From positions 1-14,081 of the forward strand of contig JBAXQV010000076.1 of the NCBI GenBank assembly GCA_037131575.1: a DNA stretch of 14,081 nucleotides, given 5' to 3'. The translations under genes were made by a program, and so were the position numbers. This document shows positions 7,721 to 14,081 of this stretch, piece by piece. Under the pieces are notes generated by a model, which had not been told where the DNA came from, ran no database searches, and was given only the letters and a program-made list of their open reading frames with translations. This DNA is from VFMC01 sp037131575. GTDB taxonomy: Bacteria > Actinomycetota > Acidimicrobiia > Acidimicrobiales > Ilumatobacteraceae. Positions within the stretch are counted from its first letter, which is position 1, and each line of letters begins with the position of its first letter.

Positions 7721-8794
7721 ATGATCAGTATTCGACGACATTCCGCGCGTCTCACCGCAGGCCTTGTCGCGGTGGGTCTGCTCGCCGCTTGCAGTAGCTC
7801 GGGCAGCGGTAACAGCAGCGGTGGCGGCTCCAGCGCGCTGAAGGGCACCACGGCCGATGGTCCGGCCGTGAAGGCGCCGGTCATCTGCGACAAGGCCGCC
7901 GAGGGTGGCGACCCGGCAGGCAAGACCGGTGCCGCCATCACGTTGGCCGTGAACCCGTGGACCGGCTCCGCAGTGAACGCGAACGTGGCCAAGGTGGTGC
8001 TCGAAGCCCAGCTCGGCACCACGGTGAACCTGGTCGATCTCGATGAGAACGCCACCTGGGTGGGCATGGACAAGGGCGAGATCGACGGTGTGCTCGAAGT
8101 GTGGCCGTCGGGCCATGCTGCCGACGTCCAGACCTACGTCACCGACAAGAAGTCGGTGGTCTGCATGGGCCTCCTCGGCCCGGCCGCGAAGATCGGCTGG
8201 TACGTACCCACCGCCGTGGTGAAAGAGCATCCCGAACTCGCCACCTGGCAGGGTTTCGCCGATGCGAAGCTCGCCAAGTTGTTCGCCACCCCTGAGTCGG
8301 GCGATCTCGGTCAGTTCCTCATGGGCGACCCGAGCTACGTCACCTTCGACGAGCAGATCATCGCCAACCTGAAGCTGCCCCTGAAGTATGTGGTGGCAGG
8401 CTCTGAGTCGGCGCTGCTCACCGCCATCGACAAGGCCGTGGCCGACAAGACGCCGCTGCTCCTCCAGTTCTGGAAGCCCCACTGGAAGCAACTGAAGGTC
8501 GAGCTCACCGAAGTGAAGCTGCCCGAACTCACCCAGGCCTGTCTCGATTCGGCCAAGGCCGCCGACGGCAAGTACGCCTGCGACTACGCCGCCGACACCC
8601 TGTTCAAGGCGGCCTCGGCTGGTTTGGCGAAGAAGAACCCGGCCGCCATGGCGTTCCTCGAGAAGCTCTCACTCACCACCGATCAGCAGAGCCAGATCGC
8701 CGGCTATGTCGACGCCGATGGCATGACGCCGCTCGATGCTGCGAAGAAGTGGGTCGACGCCAACCCCGATGTGGTGAAGGGCTGGCTCGGCTGA
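7721..8794 (+). CDS. proX: Glycine betaine/choline-type ABC transporter substrate-binding lipoprotein
   Basis: A 357-residue exported lipoprotein of the OpuAC/ProX class. The N-terminus has Arg5, Arg6 and Arg10, a hydrophobic stretch, and lipobox LAAC with Cys24 as the lipidated residue, then a Ser/Gly-rich tether to about 39. The binding domain runs from about 70 to the end. Trp80 in AVNPWTGS, Trp128 in VLEVWPSG, Trp160 and Trp251 are candidates for the aromatic cage that holds the trimethylammonium group in this family; which ones form it needs a structure. MDKGEIDGVLEVW is the typical family segment. Four cysteines (56, 148, 274, 287) could form disulfides outside the membrane. It lies 36 bp after the permease gene and is the last gene of the importer operon. 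Choline, betaine or another quaternary amine are all possible ligands. Confidence 0.92.
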   Translation: MISIRRHSARLTAGLVAVGLLAACSSSGSGNSSGGGSSALKGTTADGPAVKAPVICDKAAEGGDPAGKTGAAITLAVNPWTGSAVNANVAKVVLEAQLGTTVNLVDLDENATWVGMDKGEIDGVLEVWPSGHAADVQTYVTDKKSVVCMGLLGPAAKIGWYVPTAVVKEHPELATWQGFADAKLAKLFATPESGDLGQFLMGDPSYVTFDEQIIANLKLPLKYVVAGSESALLTAIDKAVADKTPLLLQFWKPHWKQLKVELTEVKLPELTQACLDSAKAADGKYACDYAADTLFKAASAGLAKKNPAAMAFLEKLSLTTDQQSQIAGYVDADGMTPLDAAKKWVDANPDVVKGWLG

Positions 8795-8818
8795 GGCTGA
8801 ACGCCCCAGTCGTCTGAA

Positions 8819-10468
8819 TCAATCAGCGACAGGCCTGGTCCGGTAGAACGGCACATCCTCGGGCGCGAGGGGCGTGTTCTGCAGGATCAGGTCTGCTGCT
8901 TTTTCGGCCATCATCATCACCGGCGCGTAGATGTTGCCGTTGGTGACGTAGCGCATCGCCGAGGCATCGACCACGCGCACGCCTTCGATGCCGTGCACCT
9001 TCATGCTGAGCGGGTCGATCACGCTGTCGTCGTCGGCTGCACCCATGCGACAGGTGCACGAGGGGTGCAACGCGGTTTCGCCGTCTTTGCGTACCCAGTC
9101 GAGGATCTGCTCGTCGGTGGCCACCTGCGGGCCGGGAGAGATCTCGCCACCGTTGTAGGGCGCCATGGCGTCTTGCGCCAGGATGTGGCGGGCAGTACGA
9201 ATGGCCTCGACCCACTCGCGCCGATCTTCGGGCGTGGAAAGGTAGTTGAAGCGCAGTGCTGGCTTCGCCGTGGGGTCGGTGGAGGTGACCTTCACCGAAC
9301 CGCGTGAGTTCGAGTACATCGGGCCGATGTGCACCTGATAGCCGTGGCCACCTGCGGGGGCGGAGCCGTCGTAGCGCACCGCGATGGGCAGGAAGTGGAA
9401 CATCAGGTTGGGGTAGGCGACCTCGTCGTTCGAGCGAGCGAAGCCGCCCGACTCGAAGTGGTTGCTGGCGCCGGGGCCGCGGCGACCGAACAGCCATTGC
9501 GCACCGATGATGGGGCGCCGCCACATCTTCAAGTTGGGCTGCAACGACACCGGCTGCGTGCAGGCGTGCTGCACGTACACCTCGAGGTGGTCTTGCATGT
9601 GCTCGCCGACAGCGGGCAGGTGGTGCACCATCGGGATGCCCAGGGGAGTGAGTTCATCGCTGTTGCCCACACCACTGAGTTGCAGCAGTTGCGGTGAGTT
9701 GAACGCACCGCCGCACAACACCACTTCGCCAGCATTCGCAGTGTGCACCTTGCCCCGTACGCTGTACTGCACGCCGGTGGCCCGAGTGCCGTTGAACAAC
9801 ACCTTGTGCACCAGGGCCCGGGTGGTGACGGTGAGATTGGGGCGGTCCATCACCGGATGCAGGTACGCCCGAGCGGCGCTCAAGCGGCGACCGCGGTGCA
9901 CGTTGCGATCGAAGCGGGTGAACCCTTCTTGGCGGAAGCCGTTCACATCGGTGGTGCGCGGGTAGCCGGCCTGCTCGGTTGCCCTGAGGAACGCCTCGAT
10001 CAGCGGGTTCTGCGATGGACCACGTTCGAGCACCAACGGGCCATCGTCGCCGCGGAACTCGTCGCCACCGGCGAGGCAGGTCTCCATCTTCTTGAAATAC
10101 GGCAGGCAATGGGCATAGCTCCAGGTGTCCATGCCCGGGTCGGCGGCCCAACGGTCATAGTCGAGCGGGTTACCCCGCTGGAAGATCATGCCGTTGATGC
10201 TGCTCGAGCCGCCGAGCACTTTGCCGCGGGCGTGGTACACCTTGCGGCCATTCATGAACGGCTCGGGTTCGCTCTCGTACTTCCAGTCGTAGAACCGGCT
10301 GCCGATGGGGAACATCAATGCGGCGGGCATGTGGATGAACACGTCCCAGCGGTAGTCGGGCCGACCCGCTTCCAGCACCAGCACCTTGTTGCCCGGGTCG
10401 GCACTCAATCGGTTGGCCAGGGCCGAACCGGCCGAACCGCCACCAACGATGATGTAGTCGTACTGCAT
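8819..10468 (-). CDS. betA: Choline dehydrogenase-like GMC oxidoreductase
   Basis: A 549-residue flavoenzyme, normal length for BetA. Dinucleotide motif GGGSAG is at 9-14, and the GMC signature around RGKVLGGSSSINGM at 81-94. The C-terminal catalytic block begins with HPSCTCRMG (His468) and continues to TNGNIYAP (Asn512), the His/Asn pair expected of choline-oxidising members. Known role: oxidation of choline to betaine aldehyde, often on to glycine betaine, with electrons passed to the respiratory chain. GMC enzymes are broad in substrate, so choline is inferred from the close match to BetA motifs and from the betaine-type importer and demethylases nearby. It lies 12 bp after the IclR regulator and shares its transcript; GAGGAA at 10471-10476 is a close-spaced ribosome site. 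The gene is convergent with the binding-protein gene, leaving only 24 bp between them. Confidence 0.88.
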   Translation of the reverse strand: MQYDYIIVGGGSAGSALANRLSADPGNKVLVLEAGRPDYRWDVFIHMPAALMFPIGSRFYDWKYESEPEPFMNGRKVYHARGKVLGGSSSINGMIFQRGNPLDYDRWAADPGMDTWSYAHCLPYFKKMETCLAGGDEFRGDDGPLVLERGPSQNPLIEAFLRATEQAGYPRTTDVNGFRQEGFTRFDRNVHRGRRLSAARAYLHPVMDRPNLTVTTRALVHKVLFNGTRATGVQYSVRGKVHTANAGEVVLCGGAFNSPQLLQLSGVGNSDELTPLGIPMVHHLPAVGEHMQDHLEVYVQHACTQPVSLQPNLKMWRRPIIGAQWLFGRRGPGASNHFESGGFARSNDEVAYPNLMFHFLPIAVRYDGSAPAGGHGYQVHIGPMYSNSRGSVKVTSTDPTAKPALRFNYLSTPEDRREWVEAIRTARHILAQDAMAPYNGGEISPGPQVATDEQILDWVRKDGETALHPSCTCRMGAADDDSVIDPLSMKVHGIEGVRVVDASAMRYVTNGNIYAPVMMMAEKAADLILQNTPLAPEDVPFYRTRPVAD

Positions 10469-10480
10469 GGTTCCTCGAGT

Positions 10481-11227
10481 TCAGGAATGAAAGGCTGCTT
10501 GGAGTCGGTCGGCGGTGGCCACCACGAGGTTGCCGATCTCGTCGGCCGAGCGAGTTCCGGGGAAGCGGTGGGCCGGCCCGTGCGAGTGAATGGCCGCCAC
10601 AACGCGACCTCGCTCGTCGCGGATGGGGGCTGCCACCGAGTTGGCACCGTCGGCGAATTCTTCGTAGATCCAGGCGAAGCCGGCTTCACGGATCTCCGCC
10701 AGTCGCTTGCGCAATGCGTCGGAGTTGACGATGGTGTGGCTGGTGAAGGCGTGGAGCGGCCTGCTGAGGTAGTCGTTCACGAAGTCGTCGCCCGCATAGG
10801 CGAGGAACACCAGGCCCGACGACACGCCGTGCATCTCGATGCTCTCACCGGTCCAGTCGCGGACCGTGACCTGATTGTCGGAGTCGACCTGGTCGATGTA
10901 GTGCGCCATGCGGCCTTCGGGCACCGACAGCCCGGCTGCTTCCGCGGTGAGTCGGGCCAGTTCGGCGAGGTGCGGCCGGGCCCCTGCCACCAGCGAACGC
11001 CCCGGCATGACGGCCGAGGCGATCTCCACCAGGCCGCTCCCGATGCGGTAATTGCCGCCCACCACCACTTGCTCGACCATGCCCAGTTCTTCGAGCGTCG
11101 ACAACAACCGCGACACGGTGCTCTTCGGCAGATCGACCCGCTCGGCCAGTTGCGTCACGCCAGCAGGCCCAGCGGTGAGCGACCGCAGCAACGCAAACGC
11201 TCGATCGATGGATTGCACGGTCGACAT
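10481..11227 (-). CDS. IclR-family transcriptional regulator
   Basis: A 248-residue protein, standard IclR size. A winged helix-turn-helix occupies about 1-60, with LTAGPAGVTQLAERVDLP leading into recognition helix residues 34-47 (PKSTVSRLL). The IclR effector-binding domain spans about 75-245, including the typical SSGLVFLAY region and SVAAPIRDERGRVVAAI. The same frame stays open upstream into folD, but homology begins at the ATG at 11227, directly behind a good promoter, so this start is chosen. It leads a two-gene operon with betA, so choline, betaine or a C1-related metabolite is a reasonable guess for the effector. Its promoter carries a palindrome repeated at the fhs promoter, suggesting autoregulation and control of both units. 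Activator or repressor action cannot be told, though overlap with the -35 favours repression. Confidence 0.9.
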   Translation of the reverse strand: MSTVQSIDRAFALLRSLTAGPAGVTQLAERVDLPKSTVSRLLSTLEELGMVEQVVVGGNYRIGSGLVEIASAVMPGRSLVAGARPHLAELARLTAEAAGLSVPEGRMAHYIDQVDSDNQVTVRDWTGESIEMHGVSSGLVFLAYAGDDFVNDYLSRPLHAFTSHTIVNSDALRKRLAEIREAGFAWIYEEFADGANSVAAPIRDERGRVVAAIHSHGPAHRFPGTRSADEIGNLVVATADRLQAAFHS

Positions 11228-11231
11228 GGTC

Positions 11232-11266
11232 GTTCCATCATACGACACCGTTCCACCAAGTGGAAC
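11232..11266 (-). promoter_or_regulatory. iclR-betA promoter with palindromic operator
   Basis: Read on the minus strand: the perfect inverted repeat GTTCCAC-TTG-GTGGAAC (11266-11250), of which TTCCAC (11265-11260) occupies the -35 position; then exactly 17 bp to TATGAT (11242-11237); then GGAAC (11236-11232) directly after the -10. The start of transcription would fall within a few bases of the ATG at 11227, so the transcript is leaderless or nearly so. The same arrangement occurs before fhs. TGGAA/TTCCA half-sites are common in IclR-family operators. Confidence 0.65.
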
Positions 11267-11270
11267 GCCC

Positions 11271-11298
11271 GGCCCGGACCCGACGGCCCGGACCCGAC
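11271..11298. repeat. Two perfect tandem copies of a 14-bp GC-rich unit
   Basis: GGCCCGGACCCGAC is repeated head to tail at 11271-11284 and 11285-11298, followed by the degenerate CGGCCCGGAT (11303-11312). It lies in the 92-bp gap between the folD stop and the iclR promoter. It could fold in RNA because GGCC pairs with itself, but no U-run follows, so I do not call it a terminator. Confidence 0.6.
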
Positions 11299-11319
11299 GG
11301 CACGGCCCGGATGGCACGG

Positions 11320-12183
11320 TCAGGCGGGGAAGGCGCCTTGCATGCGGGCCGCAGCGAGCGTGTTCTCCATGAGGCAGGCGATGGTCATCGGGCCGGTGCC
11401 ACCGGGCATGGGGGTGATCCAGCCGGCGATCTCCTTCACCGCATCGAAGTCGACGTCGCCGACCAAGCCGGCTTCGGTGCGGCTGATACCGACATCGATG
11501 ACAGCCGCGCCGGGCTTCACGTGCGCAGCGGTGATCATGCGTGCCTGACCGGCGCAGGCAACGATGATGTCGGCCGAACTGCAGAGGTCGATCATGTCGG
11601 CTGCAGGCGTACGCGAGTGCGCCAGCGTGACCGTGGCATCGCAACCCTTGCGGCCCAACAGCAGCACCTGGGGCAACCCGGTGAGGGTGGAGCGGCCCAC
11701 CACGACCGCACGCTTGCCCACGGTGGGCACGTGGTAACGCTCGAGCAGTCGCATCACACCCAGGGGAGTGCAGCCCACATGGCCGGTCTGGCCGCGCACG
11801 AGGCGACCCATCGACCGCTCGGTGAGCCCGTCGACATCCTTCTCGAACGGAATCTGCTCGAGCACTTGCTCCATGTCGAGCCCATCGGGCAGCGGGAACT
11901 GGCACAAGATGCCGTGCACGCTGGGGTCGGCAGCGAGCGAAGCGATGGTGTCGTTCACCTGCGCCTGTGACGCGGTGGCCGGAAGGTCGGTATGACGCGA
12001 CACGATGCCAGCCTCACCGGCCTTCTTCTGCTTCGAGCGGATGTAGCTCTGGCTCGGTTTGTCGTCGCCCACGAGCACCGTGGCGAGACACACGTGCGGG
12101 TTGCCCGCAGCGTCGATGGTGGCGCGAATCTCGGCGAGGATGGTGTCGCGAACGACGTTGCCGTCGATGACGATGGCCGTCAC
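11320..12183 (-). CDS. folD: Bifunctional methylenetetrahydrofolate dehydrogenase/methenyltetrahydrofolate cyclohydrolase
   Basis: A 287-residue cytosolic enzyme that interconverts 5,10-methylene-THF and 10-formyl-THF with NADP. Tyr47 and Lys51 in SYIRSKQKK match the catalytic pair; Gln94 in CQFPLP and Asp118 in KDVDGL are the other conserved active-site residues. The NADP-binding loop GRSTLTGLP (163-171) keeps Arg and Ser but has Thr where most FolD proteins have Val (GRSxxVGxP). Likewise PGGTGPMT (260-267) has Thr in place of the usual Val of PGGVGPMT. The GTG start overlaps the fhs stop by 4 bp (GTGA) with only weak Shine-Dalgarno pairing, so translation is probably coupled to fhs. Beside the THF-dependent demethylases it would take the methylene-THF they produce towards formyl-THF; biosynthetic use is equally compatible. 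Confidence 0.95.
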   Translation of the reverse strand: MTAIVIDGNVVRDTILAEIRATIDAAGNPHVCLATVLVGDDKPSQSYIRSKQKKAGEAGIVSRHTDLPATASQAQVNDTIASLAADPSVHGILCQFPLPDGLDMEQVLEQIPFEKDVDGLTERSMGRLVRGQTGHVGCTPLGVMRLLERYHVPTVGKRAVVVGRSTLTGLPQVLLLGRKGCDATVTLAHSRTPAADMIDLCSSADIIVACAGQARMITAAHVKPGAAVIDVGISRTEAGLVGDVDFDAVKEIAGWITPMPGGTGPMTIACLMENTLAAARMQGAFPA

Positions 12184-13877
12184 GACAGACCCACGATCTC
12201 GCCATTCTCGTCGAAGTCGATGATCGACGCGGCAGGGGCCGAACCGAGGCCGGGCATGGTGGTCATATCGCCACAGATTGGGTACACGAACCCGGCACCC
12301 ACCGAAGCACGAACCTCACGCACGTTCACGGTGTGACCCGTGGGGGCGCCCTTGAGCGAGGCATCGGAGCTGATCGACAAGTGGGTCTTGGCGATGCAGA
12401 CCGGCAGGTGGCCGAAGCCGTTCTTCTCGTACCGGTCGAGCTGGGTGTTGGCGGCCGAGGTGTAGGTGACCTTGGCGGCACCGTAGATCTTGGTGGCAAC
12501 TGCTTCGATCTTCTGCTTCAACGTGGCGTCCGACTCGTAGCAGAACTGGAACGTGCTCGGCTCGTCGCAGGCTTCCACCACGGCCTGGGCCAACTCGGTG
12601 GCACCCTTGCCACCCTCGCTGAAGTGCGTGCACACGGCCACGCGGGCACCCACGCTCTCGGCGATTTCGCGGATGGCCTGGTGCTCGCTGGCGAAGTCGC
12701 CCGGGAACGCGTTGATGGCCACGACCGGCGACACACCATGCACCTTCACGTTCTCGATCTGCTTGATGAGGTTGGCCGCACCGGCGCGCACATCGTCGGG
12801 GTTCTCGGCCAGCAGGTCGGCGGGCAATGGCTTGCCTGGGGTGATCTTGAATTTGCCGCTGTGCGCCTTGAGCGCACGGACCGTGGCCACCAGCACGGCG
12901 GCATCGGGCACCATGCCCGAGTTGCGGCACTTGATGTTGAAGAAGCGCTCGGCGCCCATGTCGGCACCGAAACCGGCCTCGGTGATGAGATAGTCGCCAC
13001 CACGAATGCCGATGAGGTCGCCCACGATCGACGAGTTGCCATGGGCGATGTTGCCGAACGGGCCGGCGTGCACGATGACCGGCGTGTGCTCGAGAGTTTG
13101 CAGCAGGTTGGGCTTCAACGCCTCACGCATGATGACGGCCATCGAGCCGGCGGCCTTCAATTGCTCGGCGGTGATGGGTTCGCCGGCGGGGGTGTAGCCC
13201 ACCACGATGCGACCCAAGCGGGCACGCATGTCGGCGAGTGAGGTGGACAGGGCGAGGATGGCCATCACTTCCGAAGCAGCAGTGATGTCGAACCCGGTCT
13301 GACGGGGGATGCCGTCCATCTTCGTGCCGAGGCCCACGATGATGTTGCGCAGGGCACGGTCGTTCACGTCGAGCACGCGCCGCCACGTGATGTTGTGCAG
13401 GTCGAGGTCGAGCTCGTTGCCCTGATGCAGGTGGTTGTCGACCATGGCCGACAGCAGGTTGTGTGCAGCCGTCACGGCGTGGAAGTCGCCGGTGAGGTGC
13501 AGGTTGAGCAACTCCATGGGGATGACCTGGCTGTAGCCGCCGCCGGCCGCGCCACCCTTGATACCGAAGGTGGGGCCCATGCTCGGCTGGCGCAGGCTGA
13601 TGACAGCGCGCTTGCCGATGTGCTTCATGGCTTGGCCGAGACCCACCGTGGTGGTGGTCTTGCCCTCGCCGAGCGGGGTGGGGGTGATGGCCGTGACGAC
13701 GACGTACTTGGCCTTCGGCCGGTCGCTCAGCTCGTCGATGGCCTCGAGGCGGATCTTCGCCAAATCATCGCCGTGCGCTTCGAGCAGGTGGGGCCCGATT
13801 CCCATCTGCGCAGCGATGTCGGTGAGCGGTGCCAAGGTGGCAGCGCGGGCAATCTCGAGATCGGACGGGAAGGCCAT
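12180..13877 (-). CDS. fhs: Formate-tetrahydrofolate ligase
   Basis: A 565-residue enzyme, the normal length for bacterial Fhs. It catalyses formate + ATP + THF to 10-formyl-THF + ADP + phosphate and is readily reversible. The P-loop TPLGEGKTTTT is at 68-78. It is followed by the strongly conserved family blocks RQPSMGPTFGIKGGAAGGG, LTGDFHAV and AAHNLLSAM. ATG at 13877 is chosen because AAGGGG at 13883-13888 sits 5 nt upstream. It is first in the fhs-folD operon, possibly running on into iclR-betA. In a cell burning N-methyl groups, FolD plus Fhs working backwards would yield formate and ATP; in the other direction they would supply formyl-THF for purines. The context with demethylases favours the first, as inference only. 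The upstream operator cluster suggests control by the local IclR protein. Confidence 0.97.
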   Translation of the reverse strand: MAFPSDLEIARAATLAPLTDIAAQMGIGPHLLEAHGDDLAKIRLEAIDELSDRPKAKYVVVTAITPTPLGEGKTTTTVGLGQAMKHIGKRAVISLRQPSMGPTFGIKGGAAGGGYSQVIPMELLNLHLTGDFHAVTAAHNLLSAMVDNHLHQGNELDLDLHNITWRRVLDVNDRALRNIIVGLGTKMDGIPRQTGFDITAASEVMAILALSTSLADMRARLGRIVVGYTPAGEPITAEQLKAAGSMAVIMREALKPNLLQTLEHTPVIVHAGPFGNIAHGNSSIVGDLIGIRGGDYLITEAGFGADMGAERFFNIKCRNSGMVPDAAVLVATVRALKAHSGKFKITPGKPLPADLLAENPDDVRAGAANLIKQIENVKVHGVSPVVAINAFPGDFASEHQAIREIAESVGARVAVCTHFSEGGKGATELAQAVVEACDEPSTFQFCYESDATLKQKIEAVATKIYGAAKVTYTSAANTQLDRYEKNGFGHLPVCIAKTHLSISSDASLKGAPTGHTVNVREVRASVGAGFVYPICGDMTTMPGLGSAPAASIIDFDENGEIVGLS

Positions 13878-13882
13878 GGGAA

Positions 13883-13888
13883 CCCCTT
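13883..13888 (-). promoter_or_regulatory. Ribosome binding site of fhs
   Basis: AAGGGG on the minus strand, 5 nt before the ATG at 13877, fixes the start of fhs. Confidence 0.65.
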
Positions 13889-13899
13889 ACGGACGGTGC

Positions 13900-13915
13900 C
13901 CCTCAACACTGAGGG
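13900..13915 (-). other. Small perfect hairpin in the fhs 5' leader
   Basis: On the minus strand CCCTCA-GTGT-TGAGGG forms a perfect 6-bp stem with a 4-nt loop, with a possible added wobble pair. It would lie within the first 25 or so bases of the predicted fhs leader and ends 11 nt before the ribosome site. It may stabilise the mRNA 5' end or be part of an operator. It is not a terminator, as no U-run follows, and it is too small for a riboswitch. Confidence 0.5.
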
Positions 13916-13958
13916 AACGATCGTTCCAAGAATAGCGCAGGGTTCCGCTTGGTGGAAC
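13914..13958 (-). promoter_or_regulatory. fhs-folD promoter with two palindromic operators
   Basis: Read on the minus strand: GTTCCAC-CAA-GCGGAAC (13958-13942, one mismatched pair), with TTCCAC (13957-13952) in the -35 position; exactly 17 bp to TATTCT (13934-13929) as -10; then the perfect 14-bp palindrome GGAACGATCGTTCC (13927-13914) across the expected start of transcription near 13922. Further GGAAC pentamers lie at 13879 and 13972. The layout matches the iclR promoter, so the nearby IclR protein is the likely regulator. This accounts for much of the 132-bp intergenic stretch. Confidence 0.65.
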
Positions 13959-14009
13959 AATCCCACGATACGGAACGCCCAGGGTTCACCTAGCGGTAAC
14001 TCGAGCGCC

Positions 14010-14081
14010 TCATAGGTCTTTGGCGAAGCGCAGTGCGTCGTAGATGGCGGCATGAATATTGCGCCCGGCCACGGCGTCGCC
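14010..14081 (-). CDS. C-terminal 23 residues of an unidentified gene
   Basis: From the right edge the minus strand reads 23 codons and a TGA at 14012-14010. The peptide starts GDAVAGRNIHAAIYDALR and ends in AKDL. Codon choice favours C or G at third positions, as in the rest of the window, and the stop leaves room for the fhs promoter. A GD followed by a short amphipathic helix at the C-terminus resembles the end of FAD/NAD(P)-dependent oxidoreductases, where GD contacts the flavin. With only 23 residues this is a guess and I assign no function. Confidence 0.45.
   Translation of the reverse strand, partial: GDAVAGRNIHAAIYDALRFAKDL

Noticed and set aside
8795..8818. Possible bidirectional terminator between the convergent binding-protein and betA genes
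   Set aside because: Only 24 bp, with no convincing stem and no T-run on either strand.
10471..10487. TTCCT/AGGAA inverted repeat between iclR and betA as another IclR site
   Set aside because: Arms are 5 bp with a 7-bp spacer unlike the other operators, and one arm is explained as the betA ribosome binding site.
9743..11548. A 601-codon plus-strand open frame across betA, iclR and the end of folD
   Set aside because: It crosses three well-supported genes on the other strand and shows no domain.
11228..11905. Extension of the IclR protein upstream to 11905 in the same frame
   Set aside because: The extra 226 codons overlap folD out of frame, have no IclR homology and would run through the iclR promoter; the ATG at 11227 fits the family start.
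13984..14000. Imperfect repeat GTTCACC-TAGC-GGTAAC after the right-edge gene as a terminator
   Set aside because: The stem has a bulge and no T-run follows.
1..14081. Mobile element, defence system, CRISPR, phage or secondary-metabolite cluster
   Set aside because: All genes belong to known metabolic, transport or regulatory families with uniform codon use; no transposase, integrase, long terminal repeats or spacer arrays were seen.

Overview
The window is GC-rich DNA, tightly packed with genes, with frequent GTG starts, GTGA stop/start overlaps and strong G/C preference at third codon positions. This suits a high-GC actinobacterium. An acidimicrobial lineage (Ilumatobacter-like) is my guess from the general look of the proteins; no rRNA or other marker is present to settle it. 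I see no tRNA, rRNA, CRISPR array, insertion sequence, attachment site or phage gene.

Layout. Positions 1-4550 (minus strand) hold two adjacent paralogous flavoproteins of the dimethylglycine/sarcosine dehydrogenase family. Each joins an FAD oxidoreductase to a GcvT-type tetrahydrofolate domain; the second gene runs off the left edge. A 102-bp divergent region (4551-4652) separates them from a plus-strand glycine betaine/choline-type ABC importer at 4653-8794: ATPase, a double-length fused permease, and a lipoprotein binding protein. Convergent to the importer, a minus-strand series runs from 13877 down to 8819: fhs (formate-THF ligase), folD (methylene-THF dehydrogenase/cyclohydrolase), an IclR-family regulator, and a betA-like choline dehydrogenase. 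The last 72 bases encode the C-terminus of one more minus-strand gene.

How the genes fit together (inference from families plus clustering). The importer takes up choline or glycine betaine. BetA oxidises choline towards betaine. The two flavoproteins remove methyl groups from dimethylglycine and sarcosine as methylene-THF. FolD converts this to 10-formyl-THF, and Fhs can release formate while making ATP. The step from betaine to dimethylglycine and a dedicated betaine aldehyde dehydrogenase are not in the window. This is a recognisable methylated-amine and one-carbon catabolic locus rather than an unknown type of system.

The most original signal is regulatory. The iclR and fhs promoters share one design: a GTTCCAC-N3-GTGGAAC type palindrome placed over the -35 element, exactly 17 bp before the -10, with another GGAAC site just after the -10. 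This predicts that the local IclR protein controls itself, betA and the C1 genes. A different dyad (TGAT-AGT-ACT-ATCA pattern) lies over the -10 of the importer.
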